DNA of 62,132 nt from Bdellovibrionaceae bacterium UBA2351 (GCA_002344565.1 DDTZ01000005.1:5449-67580), one strand, 5' to 3'; shown: positions 53,188 to 62,074, counted from the first letter of the stretch. Program-made: numbers and translations. Notes: generated from the letters alone by a model not told the origin.

Positions 53188-55155
53188 CTATTTTTTAAAA
53201 TCGGGATCTAACATTGTAGGCTTTTTAGCTTCTATTCGGTTCTTAACTATTTTAAATATATCTATGTTTGGGCCATTTATATATTCGCCACCCTTACCGT
53301 TCATTCCAGCTATATAACGTCGTGGATCAAATTGCGCACCACCCGCCATTTTATTATAATTAACTCCGCCCGCACTCACTCTACTTCCAACACCACCGGC
53401 ACCCGTTGTTTTTCCAAAGTATCCACCTGTGGCGCCATTTGCCCCACCATAAAATCCAGAATTAATTTTAGATCTATCACCTTCCGAACCGGGAGCGCCA
53501 CCGCCATAAGAATTTGAACCCATTCCGCCTCCACCGCCGCCGCTGCTACCACCTAAACCGGCATTACCTTTAGCACCGCCAAGGTTTAATTCGTTGGTTT
53601 TAGCTCCATTTCTTAAATCCGTAGCAAATGGATTCTCTGTCGAGGTCGACGGAGGGATAAACGCCGCCGCAGGATCAGTATTAGAGCCGCCTGAACCTGG
53701 AATAGTCAGACCACCACCAGCCACACCTCGCGAACCTGCCGCACCCGTAGCTGCGACACACTCTTTTGTATTTGGATTATTCAAACATTTACAGACTGCA
53801 TTCGATGCCGCGAACTCTGCATTCGAGCATCTCTGAGCGTCTGTACATAAAGGGTTGTTAGGATTTTTCTTACATTCATCCACATTTGCGGTAGTCAAAC
53901 CATTGCTAGCATCTTGTTCACACTTCTTTGCAGCCTGTAACTGCATCAATGCCGCCGTTGCATGTTGAGCCGCTTCAGCGATACGTTTTTTATAGGATAT
54001 ACAAACCGCGACATTGTCTCTTAATGTTTTATACTCGGCTTCATATCTAGGTTTTGACGCTTCTGAAATACAACCTTGCTGCTCGTACAAAGATTTAGCG
54101 CGACTACATTCAGTTTCGCAGTTGCTTTGAGTAAACGCGCAGAACGATTGCCATCCCGTTAAGGAAGCATTGGCAATTTTACTAACTTCACCTAACTTTG
54201 AACACGCCATTTGAATACTCACTGCAGATCCGGCTCCAACTGCCTTAGTTGCGTCCATAGCTGCTTGGATGCCATCATTTTCCTGACTACAATCTGTACT
54301 AGCTTTTTCGGCTTGCACATAACAGGCTTGTTTCACTTGGTTGAACATAGTTTCACACTCACCACCATCAGCAACTTCAGATCCACCGTCCCTATTACAT
54401 GTATGCATTTCTCCACTGGCATTAATCTGACAAATCATTGGGCCACTGTATTCACCGGCGCCACCATTTTCCATATATCTACAAAACCGAGTTCCATTTT
54501 CAACGTACTCTGTTCCACTATGGTTTTTACAATCTGAAGAAACACCTTGGCCTTTTTTTCTCTCCATTGCCTCGGCCACTTGTTCGCTGGTGACACTTGT
54601 TTTACGGCAAAACTGAATCCCCCCCTGCTTGGCACTTGACGGCTGGGTATCGCCTAATTCTTCGAGATAGAAGCTATTATCCATGGCATAGACTAAATTA
54701 TATCCAAAATCGCAAGGACCTGATGTTGAACGGGTTATTTGTTCTATTCGTGAACCTTCCTGCGGAGCTTCTACAGTTTCTTCTTGCTTGGGCGTTCTAC
54801 TTAAGTGTCTTTGGTTTTCAGATTCAATTTCATCCGCCGTCATTTCAGCAGCGGGTTGTGATTTAGGCTTACTTTTTGCTGCGGGCTTTTTAGCTGCGAC
54901 ACTAGATGAGCTGCCTGATGATGAACCAGACGCTGATGAAGATGACGAGGACGAGCTTGAAGACGATGGCGGAGGCCCTTCTTGACAAATCCACAATGGA
55001 GCGCCGGTTCTTTTGTTCGGTGAATTGCAGGCTATGCCGCTTCGGCATCCGTGAACTTTTCCGGCAGCCGCAGAACACTGGGCCTCTGACGACTCAGGTA
55101 AAATCACTATCAAGCAAAATGCTACGAATAAAATAGGCGCTTTTAAAAAAGCCAT
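53188..55155 (-). CDS. Large secreted Ser-, Cys- and Gly-rich protein
   Basis: 655 residues in four parts: signal peptide (SSEAQ); a short Cys domain (QCSAAAGKVHGCRSGIAC); a Ser tract of about 30 residues followed by a Lys/Pro/Ala linker; a Cys-rich central part (about 135-460) with many CxxxC-type pairs; and a Gly/Ser/Asn-rich tail (about 470-640) ending in a charged segment (NIDIFKIVKNRIEAKKPTM). This layout suggests a long extracellular or outer-surface protein held by disulphides. Function unknown. A G-rich ribosome site precedes the ATG. Confidence 0.65.
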   Translation of the reverse strand: MAFLKAPILFVAFCLIVILPESSEAQCSAAAGKVHGCRSGIACNSPNKRTGAPLWICQEGPPPSSSSSSSSSSSASGSSSGSSSSVAAKKPAAKSKPKSQPAAEMTADEIESENQRHLSRTPKQEETVEAPQEGSRIEQITRSTSGPCDFGYNLVYAMDNSFYLEELGDTQPSSAKQGGIQFCRKTSVTSEQVAEAMERKKGQGVSSDCKNHSGTEYVENGTRFCRYMENGGAGEYSGPMICQINASGEMHTCNRDGGSEVADGGECETMFNQVKQACYVQAEKASTDCSQENDGIQAAMDATKAVGAGSAVSIQMACSKLGEVSKIANASLTGWQSFCAFTQSNCETECSRAKSLYEQQGCISEASKPRYEAEYKTLRDNVAVCISYKKRIAEAAQHATAALMQLQAAKKCEQDASNGLTTANVDECKKNPNNPLCTDAQRCSNAEFAASNAVCKCLNNPNTKECVAATGAAGSRGVAGGGLTIPGSGGSNTDPAAAFIPPSTSTENPFATDLRNGAKTNELNLGGAKGNAGLGGSSGGGGGGMGSNSYGGGAPGSEGDRSKINSGFYGGANGATGGYFGKTTGAGGVGSRVSAGGVNYNKMAGGAQFDPRRYIAGMNGKGGEYINGPNIDIFKIVKNRIEAKKPTMLDPDFKK

Positions 55156-55567
55156 GAATTCCCCCGGGTTACTCTTTTATTTTATCGTAAACTTGGGGAA
55201 AAAACTGAGTTTTTGATACGTATTTTTTGAAATTAACTATGCGGTCTTAGAGACTGGCTATCTTTACGACAGCGTCTCATATTGAAACGACGACTATTTT
55301 TACAGGACTTAATGCGTGGATTGTACCACATTACTCGGTGCAAACTTAATATTGCCTCCATATATCTTTTTTACCCAAAGACCCTGGAAAGCCTGACTTC
55401 AAACTTTCCAGGTAGGTTGGTCCACAGACTCAGACGGAGGGCTGAATCTGCTTCATCATATTTAAAAAATTAAACCTTAAAATTCGCGGCCGCGATGAGC
55501 CGCTCCAATACACGTACCGTTGTTACACTTGCGATGACAGCGCTGGGGCGCCGACCAAAATAGCCTA
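55156..55567. other. Intergenic stretch between the Ser-rich protein and the first flagellin
   Basis: 412 nt without a gene. Contains a perfect 9-bp hairpin CCTGGAAAG/CTTTCCAGG at 55383-55412 (12-nt loop), downstream of the flagellin stop on the minus strand but without a T run, so a possible 3' end or processing site. Also a GAGAC/GTCTC stem near 55249-55277. Confidence 0.5.
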
Positions 55568-56401
55568 CTAGCCGATCAGTTTCATCGCAGTACCAGTAAT
55601 CTGGTTAGCTTGCGCTAATGTCGAGGTCGAAGCTTGTAACAGGATACTATTTCTTGCTAACTCACTGCTCGCTTGTGCAACGTCAGTGTCACGGATACGA
55701 GAGTTCGCAGCAGAAATATTTTCGAACATTGTTGACGAATTATCATACGTCACTTGCAAACGATTTTGCAAAGCACCCAGATTAGCGCGGAATCCATTTA
55801 CTGTGCTTTGCGCTTCGTCCAGGATTTCTAGCGCATCTTGCGCACCTTCCTTAGAAGAGAAGTCGAAACTCGAGATCCCTAAATTTCCAGTCGTTGCGTC
55901 CGATTCACCCGAATCGAAAGAAATTCTATCTGCTTCTGGGTTGTTATTGATACCAACTTGGAAATCATAAATCTTACCATTGCCATTAATTAATTCTTGA
56001 TTACCGAATTTAGTTGTAGCCGAGATACGATCAACCTCTGCTTTTAATTGCTGAACCTCTTTGTCTAGGAAGCCACGTTCTTTATCAGACACTGTGTCTG
56101 ACGCGGATTGGATTCCAAGTTCACGCATACGAGTTAGAATATTTGAAATTTCACCGAGGCCGCCTTCTGCCGTTTGAATGAGTGAGATACCGTCGTTCGC
56201 ATTTCTTCCGGCTTGAGTGATACTTCTCATACCCGATTTTAAGTTTTCACTGATTGCTAATCCCGCAGCATCATCTGATGACTTTGTGATTCGCGATCCT
56301 GAAGCCAATTGCGTAAACGACTTCTGAATTTCTCTTTGTGACCCAGCTAAAGACTTCTGAGCGCTTAAAGATGCCATGTTTGTTGAAATTCTCATTCCCA
56401 T
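55568..56401 (-). CDS. fliC: Flagellin (copy 1)
   Basis: 277 residues, short type without a large D2/D3 region. N-terminal GMRISTNMASLSAQKSLA, ASGSRITKSSDDAAGLAISENL and C-terminal SSELARNSILLQAS and TLAQANQITGTAMKLIG are the D0/D1 helices. The ATG at 56401 has AGGAGG; a longer in-frame reading begins in the leader. The ribosome site ACAGGAGG contains the AGGA/ANGGA pattern bound by CsrA. Confidence 0.95.
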   Translation of the reverse strand: MGMRISTNMASLSAQKSLAGSQREIQKSFTQLASGSRITKSSDDAAGLAISENLKSGMRSITQAGRNANDGISLIQTAEGGLGEISNILTRMRELGIQSASDTVSDKERGFLDKEVQQLKAEVDRISATTKFGNQELINGNGKIYDFQVGINNNPEADRISFDSGESDATTGNLGISSFDFSSKEGAQDALEILDEAQSTVNGFRANLGALQNRLQVTYDNSSTMFENISAANSRIRDTDVAQASSELARNSILLQASTSTLAQANQITGTAMKLIG

Positions 56402-56853
56402 AGGGACCTCCTGTATAGCATCCATCATTAATTTGAGGATGCGGTTAAAGGTCCAGCTTCAAAACCTACTTAAAGACTGGACCAGTTGAACACGTTGGTA
56501 CACTAGACTTTGGTGGGAACAAAAGACTTCATCGATCCTTACTTGGCAGTCACTCCGAGTAACTCTCTCTGTCCTTTGGTCTTAACACTTCAGTCGTGTT
56601 GAACCATCTGACAAACCATTCGGCTAGGTCTGGGAAGGCTTTAGTCTTGTTGATGAAAACTAGACCAAGGTCCCCGGCAAACTAGACCTTGATCTCGGAA
56701 TTTTTGTAAAAATACCTAGACCTTGATCTGGAAGATCAAGAAACCCGGACCTTTGATGGAGGAGTTTTTAAATTTTTCAGGACCAAAGAATGAAGCATCA
56801 ACACGCTAGACTTAGAGCGTGTCGAGGTCCTAAGGTTATTCGTCTAGGCTAGT
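56402..56853. other. Long intergenic leader region rich in CTAGACC/GGTCTAG motifs
   Basis: 452 nt upstream of flagellin copy 1. CTAGACCTTGATCT occurs twice (56682-56695 and 56716-56729), with further CTAGACC, CTAGACT, GGTCC and GGACC words throughout. A perfect 8-bp hairpin with GGA loop lies at 56722-56740 on the plus strand. No open frame with coding features. Confidence 0.5.
56418..56483 (-). promoter_or_regulatory. Two hairpins in the leader of flagellin copy 1
   Basis: GGTCCAG/CTGGACC (56450-56456 and 56477-56483, perfect 7 bp) and GCATCC/GGATGC (about 56418-56442, perfect 6 bp), both within 80 nt of the start codon and just upstream of the Shine-Dalgarno. Confidence 0.55.
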
Positions 56854-58509
56854 CTAGCCAGCCCGTTTGTAGAATGTAATGCACATGTTGCGAGAACTTT
56901 TTTGCTGATTCATTTTTTTGTGAACTGCCGCAGCTTCCGACTGAACATCCATCTGCGTGCGACTCTTCAGGTCCCAGGCTGTCTCTATAACCCACTGACG
57001 TACAGGATCGAACCTAAGACTATCAATTTTTTGAGCGTCAGGGTGCTCGGATAAAAAAACGTAGTAGGCATTAACGAACTTAGTTCGTTCATTTAAGTTT
57101 TTGGTACTGATTGTAGAATCCATCTGTTCTTGATTATCCAAATAGAAAGGATGTCGAGACTCTTTTAAGCTTACGAGGATGACAGATGATCGCCAGTCCT
57201 CAAACTTTTTAAAATCACCTAACACGCGACGAACTAATGCAGTTCCTTCGGCTTCATTCATACTCATCAGCGTTTTTAGGTAATCAGAGCCATAGGTTCC
57301 AGCTAACCATTCTCGAAAGAACGGTTCTAACCTTTGTTTATGAATACCCTGGTCGATCTCTGTTAAGATTTTCTTACGTTCTTTGTTAACAGTATCCGCG
57401 ATCTCTTTACTATCAGCGATTTGCTCACCATTTGCAGCAAGGACTTCGCGTAGAATCAAATCCTGACCATTTACATCCGTATGACTATGAATCAGATGAC
57501 CGACACCCGGTTCTAAAACTGTGGTCGCGCGACTAAAAAACTTTTTCATCTCGGCTAAAATGTCGTAGGTTCTTGGCTTTTTTGCCGGAAGACCTTTTTC
57601 GTCTAATGGACCTGGAACAAACTCTTCCCATTCGCCCGACACAATACGCACGTGGAGCTTAGGGTTAACTAACGTCGGATCTTTAAATTTCCTTCGGCTT
57701 TCTTTACTCCAAGTAAATTGGCGGTTGATAAAACCGGCCCAGCGAGCACCTAACTCATTATATGAAAAATGAGGAAATGATTTTAACATTAATGAGGTTT
57801 TCTCTTTCGCCCATTTTGCAAGTTCTTCGTTAAACCCTGCCGGAGATAGTAAAACAGCTGCATCGGCGGCAAATGGATAGCGAGTAATAAACTCAGCAAT
57901 AATATTTACACCGAATGAGTGCCCAACTAAAATAACCGGCTTACCTTCAATTCTAAACTTTTGAATGAGTTTCTGAATATACTCTGAATATAGTTTTACT
58001 TCACCGTACTTGGAATTGATTGGGCCATCTCTATGAAATGGATAATCCATGCTCACACTAGAATATCCCAATGTACTGAGCTTATTTCCTTTGTAATTGA
58101 AGTTAGCACCACTTCCATTTTCAGTACCGGATCCATGAAAGTAAATAACTAAGCCTTTGGACAACGGATCGACAACGGGAATATTGCCGTGTCGATCTGG
58201 TTTCGCCGTAGCTGCATAGTAAATTCTAGTTTGTAATTCAGTATCAAAATACGATGTCATTTTGCCGCTGTTATTCTGAGCGCGTTTTTCTACCAAAAAC
58301 TCATAGTGTGACTTCAAATCAGGAGTCGACTCATAAACTTCTTTTAATTTCCATCTGTTAGAAAGATAGAATTTGGAGGTTTCCCATATGAACTTAATCA
58401 AATTAGGACGCTGGCCAATTTGCCGCTCACCCTCCGCTTCTGTTGAAGCGAGAATAGGCGCTGAAAGCATAAATCCAAAAATAAGTGCAAAGAGAGCTGC
58501 GTTCTTCAT
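56854..58509 (-). CDS. Secreted alpha/beta hydrolase
   Basis: 551 residues from the ATG at 58509, which begins a signal peptide (ALIFGFMLSAPILAST). Hydrolase fold: VIYFHGSGTENGSG (oxyanion loop), VILVGHSFGVNIIAEF with nucleophile Ser in GHSFG, and PGVGHLIHSHTD with the catalytic His. The last about 200 residues are helical and unique. Substrate unknown; lipase, esterase or peptidase activity is possible. It lies between two flagellin genes but has no evident link to motility. No ribosome site is clear. Confidence 0.75.
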   Translation of the reverse strand: MKNAALFALIFGFMLSAPILASTEAEGERQIGQRPNLIKFIWETSKFYLSNRWKLKEVYESTPDLKSHYEFLVEKRAQNNSGKMTSYFDTELQTRIYYAATAKPDRHGNIPVVDPLSKGLVIYFHGSGTENGSGANFNYKGNKLSTLGYSSVSMDYPFHRDGPINSKYGEVKLYSEYIQKLIQKFRIEGKPVILVGHSFGVNIIAEFITRYPFAADAAVLLSPAGFNEELAKWAKEKTSLMLKSFPHFSYNELGARWAGFINRQFTWSKESRRKFKDPTLVNPKLHVRIVSGEWEEFVPGPLDEKGLPAKKPRTYDILAEMKKFFSRATTVLEPGVGHLIHSHTDVNGQDLILREVLAANGEQIADSKEIADTVNKERKKILTEIDQGIHKQRLEPFFREWLAGTYGSDYLKTLMSMNEAEGTALVRRVLGDFKKFEDWRSSVILVSLKESRHPFYLDNQEQMDSTISTKNLNERTKFVNAYYVFLSEHPDAQKIDSLRFDPVRQWVIETAWDLKSRTQMDVQSEAAAVHKKMNQQKSSRNMCITFYKRAG

Positions 58510-58968
58510 AGGGGTGCAACAATACCCTGGTTGATCAAATCGACCAACTGTACGCAAAATTAACGGTATATTTTATACCTGTTGGATTAATTGATAGCGA
58601 TTGGAAAAAATTTCCGTATGCAAAAAACGGCAATAGAAAGGCCACTCTATAAATCAGAGGTATTCAGGAGATCCGTTAGGTAGTTGGCGAGCTTCGCTAT
58701 CTAATCTGTGACTTGGGATTTTTCTTTCGGCTTACCTTGCCCGAACGAAGTCATGGTCACACCTAGAATAGGCAAAACTGATAGAAATGATCACTTCACT
58801 TCTATGCTCTCCGTATCTGTCACCCACGTTTAAACCCATAAATGTCCCCGGAGAACCGGAATGGCCCTCCGGGGTTGGGCTTAAGAGTAGAAGATGTGTG
58901 GGCGACTACTCTTTGTTGAACTTTAAATTCTAAACTTAACTTTAATTTTAAATAGTATTCAAATGCTT
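58510..58968. other. Intergenic stretch between hydrolase and second flagellin
   Basis: 459 nt. A perfect 8-bp hairpin CCCCGGAG/CTCCGGGG (58846-58853 and 58867-58874) lies downstream of flagellin copy 2 and has no T run. Nothing else supported. Confidence 0.45.
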
Positions 58969-59796
58969 TTAGCCTACCAGTTTCAAAGCTACGCCTTGGG
59001 ACTGATTCGCTTGTGCCAGTACTGATACCGCAGCACTTTGTAATACTTGTGCCGAAGCCAGTTCCGATGACTCGCGGGCGATATCAGTATCCGCAATACG
59101 TGATTTCGCTGCTGATAAGTTTTCAATTTGTGTATCTAAGTTATTGGTAGTGATTTCAAGACGATTTTGGATCGCACCAAAATTCGCTCGCATCGCACCT
59201 ACGTTTTGCATTGCTTCGTCGACCGTTTCTAATAGATCTCGAGCGCTGCCTTTATCGGCTACGGAAAGACCATCGATACCGATTGCTCCCGACGTAGCAT
59301 CTGAAGATAGATCATACGTGATTGTATTTTCCTCACCACCGAATGCTCCGACGTGGAACGTTTGACTACCACCCGAGCCGTCTAACAATACTTTATTACC
59401 AAACGTTGTCGTTTTAGCAATACGATCAGCTTCTTGGATGATGTTCTGCGCCTCAAGATCAAGGAATTCTCTCTCTTTATCTCCGATATTATCAGACGCG
59501 GCTTGGATACCTAGCTCTCTAAGACGAACCAAGATATTACTGATTTCGTTTAGACCACCTTCTGATACTTGGATCGCGCTGACTGCGTTGAACGAGTTCA
59601 TACGCGCCATTTGCATACCTTTTACTTGTGCATTCATACCTTGCGAAATCGCAAGACCGGCAGCATCGTCACCCGCTTTAACGATACGAGTACCGCTCGC
59701 TAATGCTTGAGATGCGTGCTCTTGTCTCTTTTGCTGTACCCCGAGTACTTTCTGCGCAGAGATGGCGGCCATGTTTGTCTGTATTCTTAAGCCCAT
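58969..59796 (-). CDS. fliC: Flagellin (copy 2)
   Basis: 275 residues. GLRIQTNMAAISAQKVLG, ASGTRIVKAGDDAAGLAIS and the C-terminal SSELASAQVLQSAAVSVLAQ and QSQGVALKLVG are typical D0/D1 ends. Its central part differs from copy 1, so it is not a recent duplicate. The ribosome site AGGAGG sits in a 6-bp hairpin (59798-59815) with AGGA in the loop, a strong candidate CsrA target. Confidence 0.95.
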   Translation of the reverse strand: MGLRIQTNMAAISAQKVLGVQQKRQEHASQALASGTRIVKAGDDAAGLAISQGMNAQVKGMQMARMNSFNAVSAIQVSEGGLNEISNILVRLRELGIQAASDNIGDKEREFLDLEAQNIIQEADRIAKTTTFGNKVLLDGSGGSQTFHVGAFGGEENTITYDLSSDATSGAIGIDGLSVADKGSARDLLETVDEAMQNVGAMRANFGAIQNRLEITTNNLDTQIENLSAAKSRIADTDIARESSELASAQVLQSAAVSVLAQANQSQGVALKLVG

Positions 59797-59797
59797 T

Positions 59798-59815
59798 ATA
59801 TCCTCCTATGGATAT
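59798..59815 (-). promoter_or_regulatory. Candidate CsrA-binding hairpin over the flagellin ribosome site
   Basis: Minus strand ATATCC-ATAGGA-GGATAT: perfect 6-bp stem, hexaloop containing AGGA that is part of the AGGAGG Shine-Dalgarno, 1 nt before the start ATG. GGA in a hexaloop is the classical CsrA site. Confidence 0.65.
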
Positions 59816-60364
59816 TAAAGAATTTGGGGGTTAACTTTGGAAACTTCGCTCACACTTGAGGTTCCAAAACCAAATTCAGTTTTAAAAATAGAGATACAAT
59901 TAAAATCAGAACTTCATCGCTGAAGTATCTTGAGCAAGACTATGCCTTTCAGTTTTTTCAAACCTAACAACACAGTATGACCGTAAGGATTTCGCTCGTC
60001 CCAATACGCGGACAAAGCGAAGCTTACTAACTCAGAGTTCGCGCGTTCACACGAAACTCACCGATTTTATTTTTTGGGGAGCTACTCAGGAAAAATACTC
60101 TCGAGGTGACTGGTCTCTTGAGTATCTTCCTAAGAAGCCTTGAGAAGGGGATGTTCGACTGCGAATCGAGGTCCGGATCGCAAGGTTGCTCCAACGTGTT
60201 CACAGATTACTTCGGCTTTGGTCCAGGAAACTTTAGCCCTTAGTCTAGGATATCTTAAAACGCAACGCGTCTAGTACTCGTAATTACGTGATTTTACCAA
60301 GAAAAAAATATTTCAAATAGGGGTCTAAAGGTCTAGTCCAGAAGGGCTAAAGGTCCAGGTTCGG

Positions 60365-60419
60365 AGTCAGCTGCTAAGTTTTTGCAATGCCATGGGCTGC
60401 AAAAACCTAGCAGCTGACT
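60365..60419. terminator. Near-perfect long hairpin after flagellin copy 3
   Basis: Arms 60365-60386 and 60398-60419 pair at 21 of 22 positions, and GCC/GGC in the loop can add three more pairs. It begins 4 nt after the flagellin stop. The minus side has no T run; the plus side has TTTTCTT. Probably a transcript end or 3' stabiliser. Confidence 0.55.
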
Positions 60420-60423
60420 TTTC

Positions 60424-61245
60424 TTAGGCGATGAGTTTTAGGGTGTAGCCTTGGCTGTCGTTGGCGTTGGCTAGGACGGCTACTTGGTATTGTTGAAGGA
60501 TTTGAGCCTTGCGCATTTCTGTTACGGCTTTGGCTATGTCGGTGTCGGCGATCTTTGAATAGGCCGACGATAGGTTTTCTTTTTGGCTTTCGTTGTTGTT
60601 GATGGCGAATTCTAATCGACTTTGCACGGCTCCCATTTTTGCGCGAGCACCACTGATTGCCTCGAGAGCGTCATCGATCGCATCCAAAGAATCAAGCGCA
60701 GACGATTGACTATCGACGGAAAGCCCATCAACTCCGAGCTCTGCACCCGTCGTGTTCGTATCTTGCTCGTATACAATTCTAGACGACGCATCTCTACTCG
60801 AGCCGACCTGAAACTCATACGTACGTTCGCTTCCATCGAGCAAGTTCTGAGAACCAAAACTTGTAGTCCTTGCAATACGATCTAATTCACTGTTGATTTG
60901 CTCGAACTCATAATTAATAAATTCGCGCTCGACTTCAGAAAATGTATCACTCGCTGCCTGCACCGCTAACTCACGCATCCGAATCAGAATATTATTCTGC
61001 TCATTCAACGCCCCTTCGGCATGCTGAACCAAACTCATGGCGTTTTCGGCATTCGCCGTCGCCGCCTGCATTCCTCGTACTTGAGATTTGATGTTTTCAG
61101 AAATGGCCTGACCGGCCGAATCGACGGAGCTATTAGCAAAACGATTCCCGCTCGCCAATTGCTTCATTGCTATCTCTAAATCATTCTGATTCTGCTGCAT
61201 TACCCGCTGGGTAGACAATAAAGCAGCCTGGCTAAATATCCTCAC
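60424..61245 (-). CDS. Divergent flagellin (copy 3)
   Basis: 273 residues. Flagellin ends are recognisable (MRIFSQAALLSTQRVMQQNQ, ASGNRFANSSVDSAGQAISE, AQILQQYQVAVLANANDS) but differ from copies 1 and 2: the conserved DDAAGLAIS is VDSAGQAIS, the N-terminus lacks the MGxRIxTN start and the C-terminus ends KLIA. It is probably a minor or specialised flagellin. GTG start at 61245 with AGGAG, and a 4-bp hairpin TGAG-AGGAG-CTCA around it. An intrinsic terminator-like structure sits 31 nt upstream. Confidence 0.85.
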   Translation of the reverse strand: MRIFSQAALLSTQRVMQQNQNDLEIAMKQLASGNRFANSSVDSAGQAISENIKSQVRGMQAATANAENAMSLVQHAEGALNEQNNILIRMRELAVQAASDTFSEVEREFINYEFEQINSELDRIARTTSFGSQNLLDGSERTYEFQVGSSRDASSRIVYEQDTNTTGAELGVDGLSVDSQSSALDSLDAIDDALEAISGARAKMGAVQSRLEFAINNNESQKENLSSAYSKIADTDIAKAVTEMRKAQILQQYQVAVLANANDSQGYTLKLIA

Positions 61246-61275
61246 GCTGAGCTCCTCTCATGGCGCCCACACACT

Positions 61276-61314
61276 AAAAAAACTGGAGCCTGGCCAGTCA
61301 CAGCCTAGGCTCCA
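61276..61314 (-). terminator. Terminator-like hairpin in the leader of flagellin copy 3
   Basis: Minus strand: 10-bp stem (61305-61314 with 61284-61293, one G-U pair), G, then seven T (61282-61276). It ends only about 31 nt before the GTG start at 61245, too close for a promoter in between, so it may act as an attenuator. Confidence 0.65.
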
Positions 61315-61331
61315 AAGCCCAATAACCTCTA

Positions 61332-61368
61332 AACGCAGTCTTAACTTATAGTTTAGACTTGTTGCGTT
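61332..61368 (-). promoter_or_regulatory. Second hairpin in the same leader
   Basis: AACGC/GCGTT and AGTCT/AGACT arms pair across 61332-61368 with a short bulge. Lies upstream of the terminator-like hairpin and could be part of a regulatory leader. The gap 61246-61525 holds no gene. Confidence 0.45.
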
Positions 61369-61466
61369 AAATATCAATAACTATGGAATATTTTATGAAT
61401 TTAGTGAGATTTGGTAGGGATTTTAGGGAGTTAGTTTTCTTAAAATGAGATAGACCCTCTAGACAT

Positions 61467-61500
61467 AAAAAAAACCGCTATCCGATGAAAGGATAGCGGT
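61467..61500 (-). terminator. Intrinsic terminator after the secreted protein gene
   Basis: Perfect 10-bp stem ACCGCTATCC/GGATAGCGGT, 7-nt loop, then a run of T on the minus strand (A run 61467-61474 on plus). Ends the transcript of the gene at 61526. Confidence 0.92.
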
Positions 61501-61525
61501 CCAACTAGATCATTTTAATTTAAAA

Positions 61526-62074
61526 TTAGAAAGAGATAGAACGAAATTTACCACTTTCGTTCACACGCTTAGTAACCTGATCCACATCAAGCTCGATAGG
61601 CGCATTTTGATTTTGCTCCATAACTAGCTTATTATTCTTGATCGCGATCGATTTCACATCGGCATATGACTTACCAGATGAAGTTAACATTTCGAAGATG
61701 TTACCATTGCGACCAACTACTAATACCTTGTTGTCTGCAGTAGAAATAATCAATCGACCAGACATAACAGCATAGTCTGTGATTTTACCTGGGATAATAG
61801 AGAAAGAAATAGTACGCGCTTTATTGTTTTGAATAATTAAAGCCGCTTTATCTGCCGTAATGAACGCTTTGTTATCAACACCCTCAGCTGGCAAATCTAT
61901 GTTCTTGCAATCATGAATATCAGGAACACCATCTTTTTGTTCTAATAGATATTTTCCATTAGAATACGCAGAGGCATCTCGCGTAAGTTCTGCTTTACAC
62001 TCTACACCTGATTTTGCGTACGTTACGTGCGCGGCTACCACTACTAACAAAGATGCTAATACAAAACGTTTCAT
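61526..62074 (-). CDS. Secreted protein of unknown function
   Basis: 182 residues with signal peptide (VTYAK). Two cysteines (VECKAEL, HDCKNID) may form a disulphide. The mature part is rich in alternating strands (RTISFSIIPGKITDYAVMS, RLIISTADNKVLVVGRNG), consistent with a small beta-propeller-like or beta-sandwich fold. Family not recognised. AGGAG before the ATG and a strong terminator after the stop: single-gene unit. Confidence 0.65.
   Translation of the reverse strand: MKRFVLASLLVVVAAHVTYAKSGVECKAELTRDASAYSNGKYLLEQKDGVPDIHDCKNIDLPAEGVDNKAFITADKAALIIQNNKARTISFSIIPGKITDYAVMSGRLIISTADNKVLVVGRNGNIFEMLTSSGKSYADVKSIAIKNNKLVMEQNQNAPIELDVDQVTKRVNESGKFRSISF

Larger units (their letters stand above)
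59797..60423. other. 627-nt intergenic region upstream of flagellin copy 2
   Basis: No gene. Contains GGTCTA/GGTCTAG/GGTCCAGG words clustered at 60324-60362 like those before copy 1, and the long hairpin at 60365-60419. Promoter for copy 2 must lie here, but I see no convincing sigma-28 or sigma-70 match. Confidence 0.45.

Noticed and set aside
54850..54985. Acidic frame opposite the poly-Ser tract
   Set aside because: An Asp/Glu-rich frame is what the reverse complement of a Ser/Lys-coding tract gives; no ribosome site.
56722..56740. GGA-loop hairpin as a CsrA site
   Set aside because: GGA is in the loop only on the plus strand, while the flagellin is transcribed from the minus strand; the loop is also only three bases.
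58846..58874. CCCCGGAG/CTCCGGGG hairpin as terminator of flagellin copy 2
   Set aside because: No T run on either side and about 95 nt from the stop, so termination is not supported by sequence alone.
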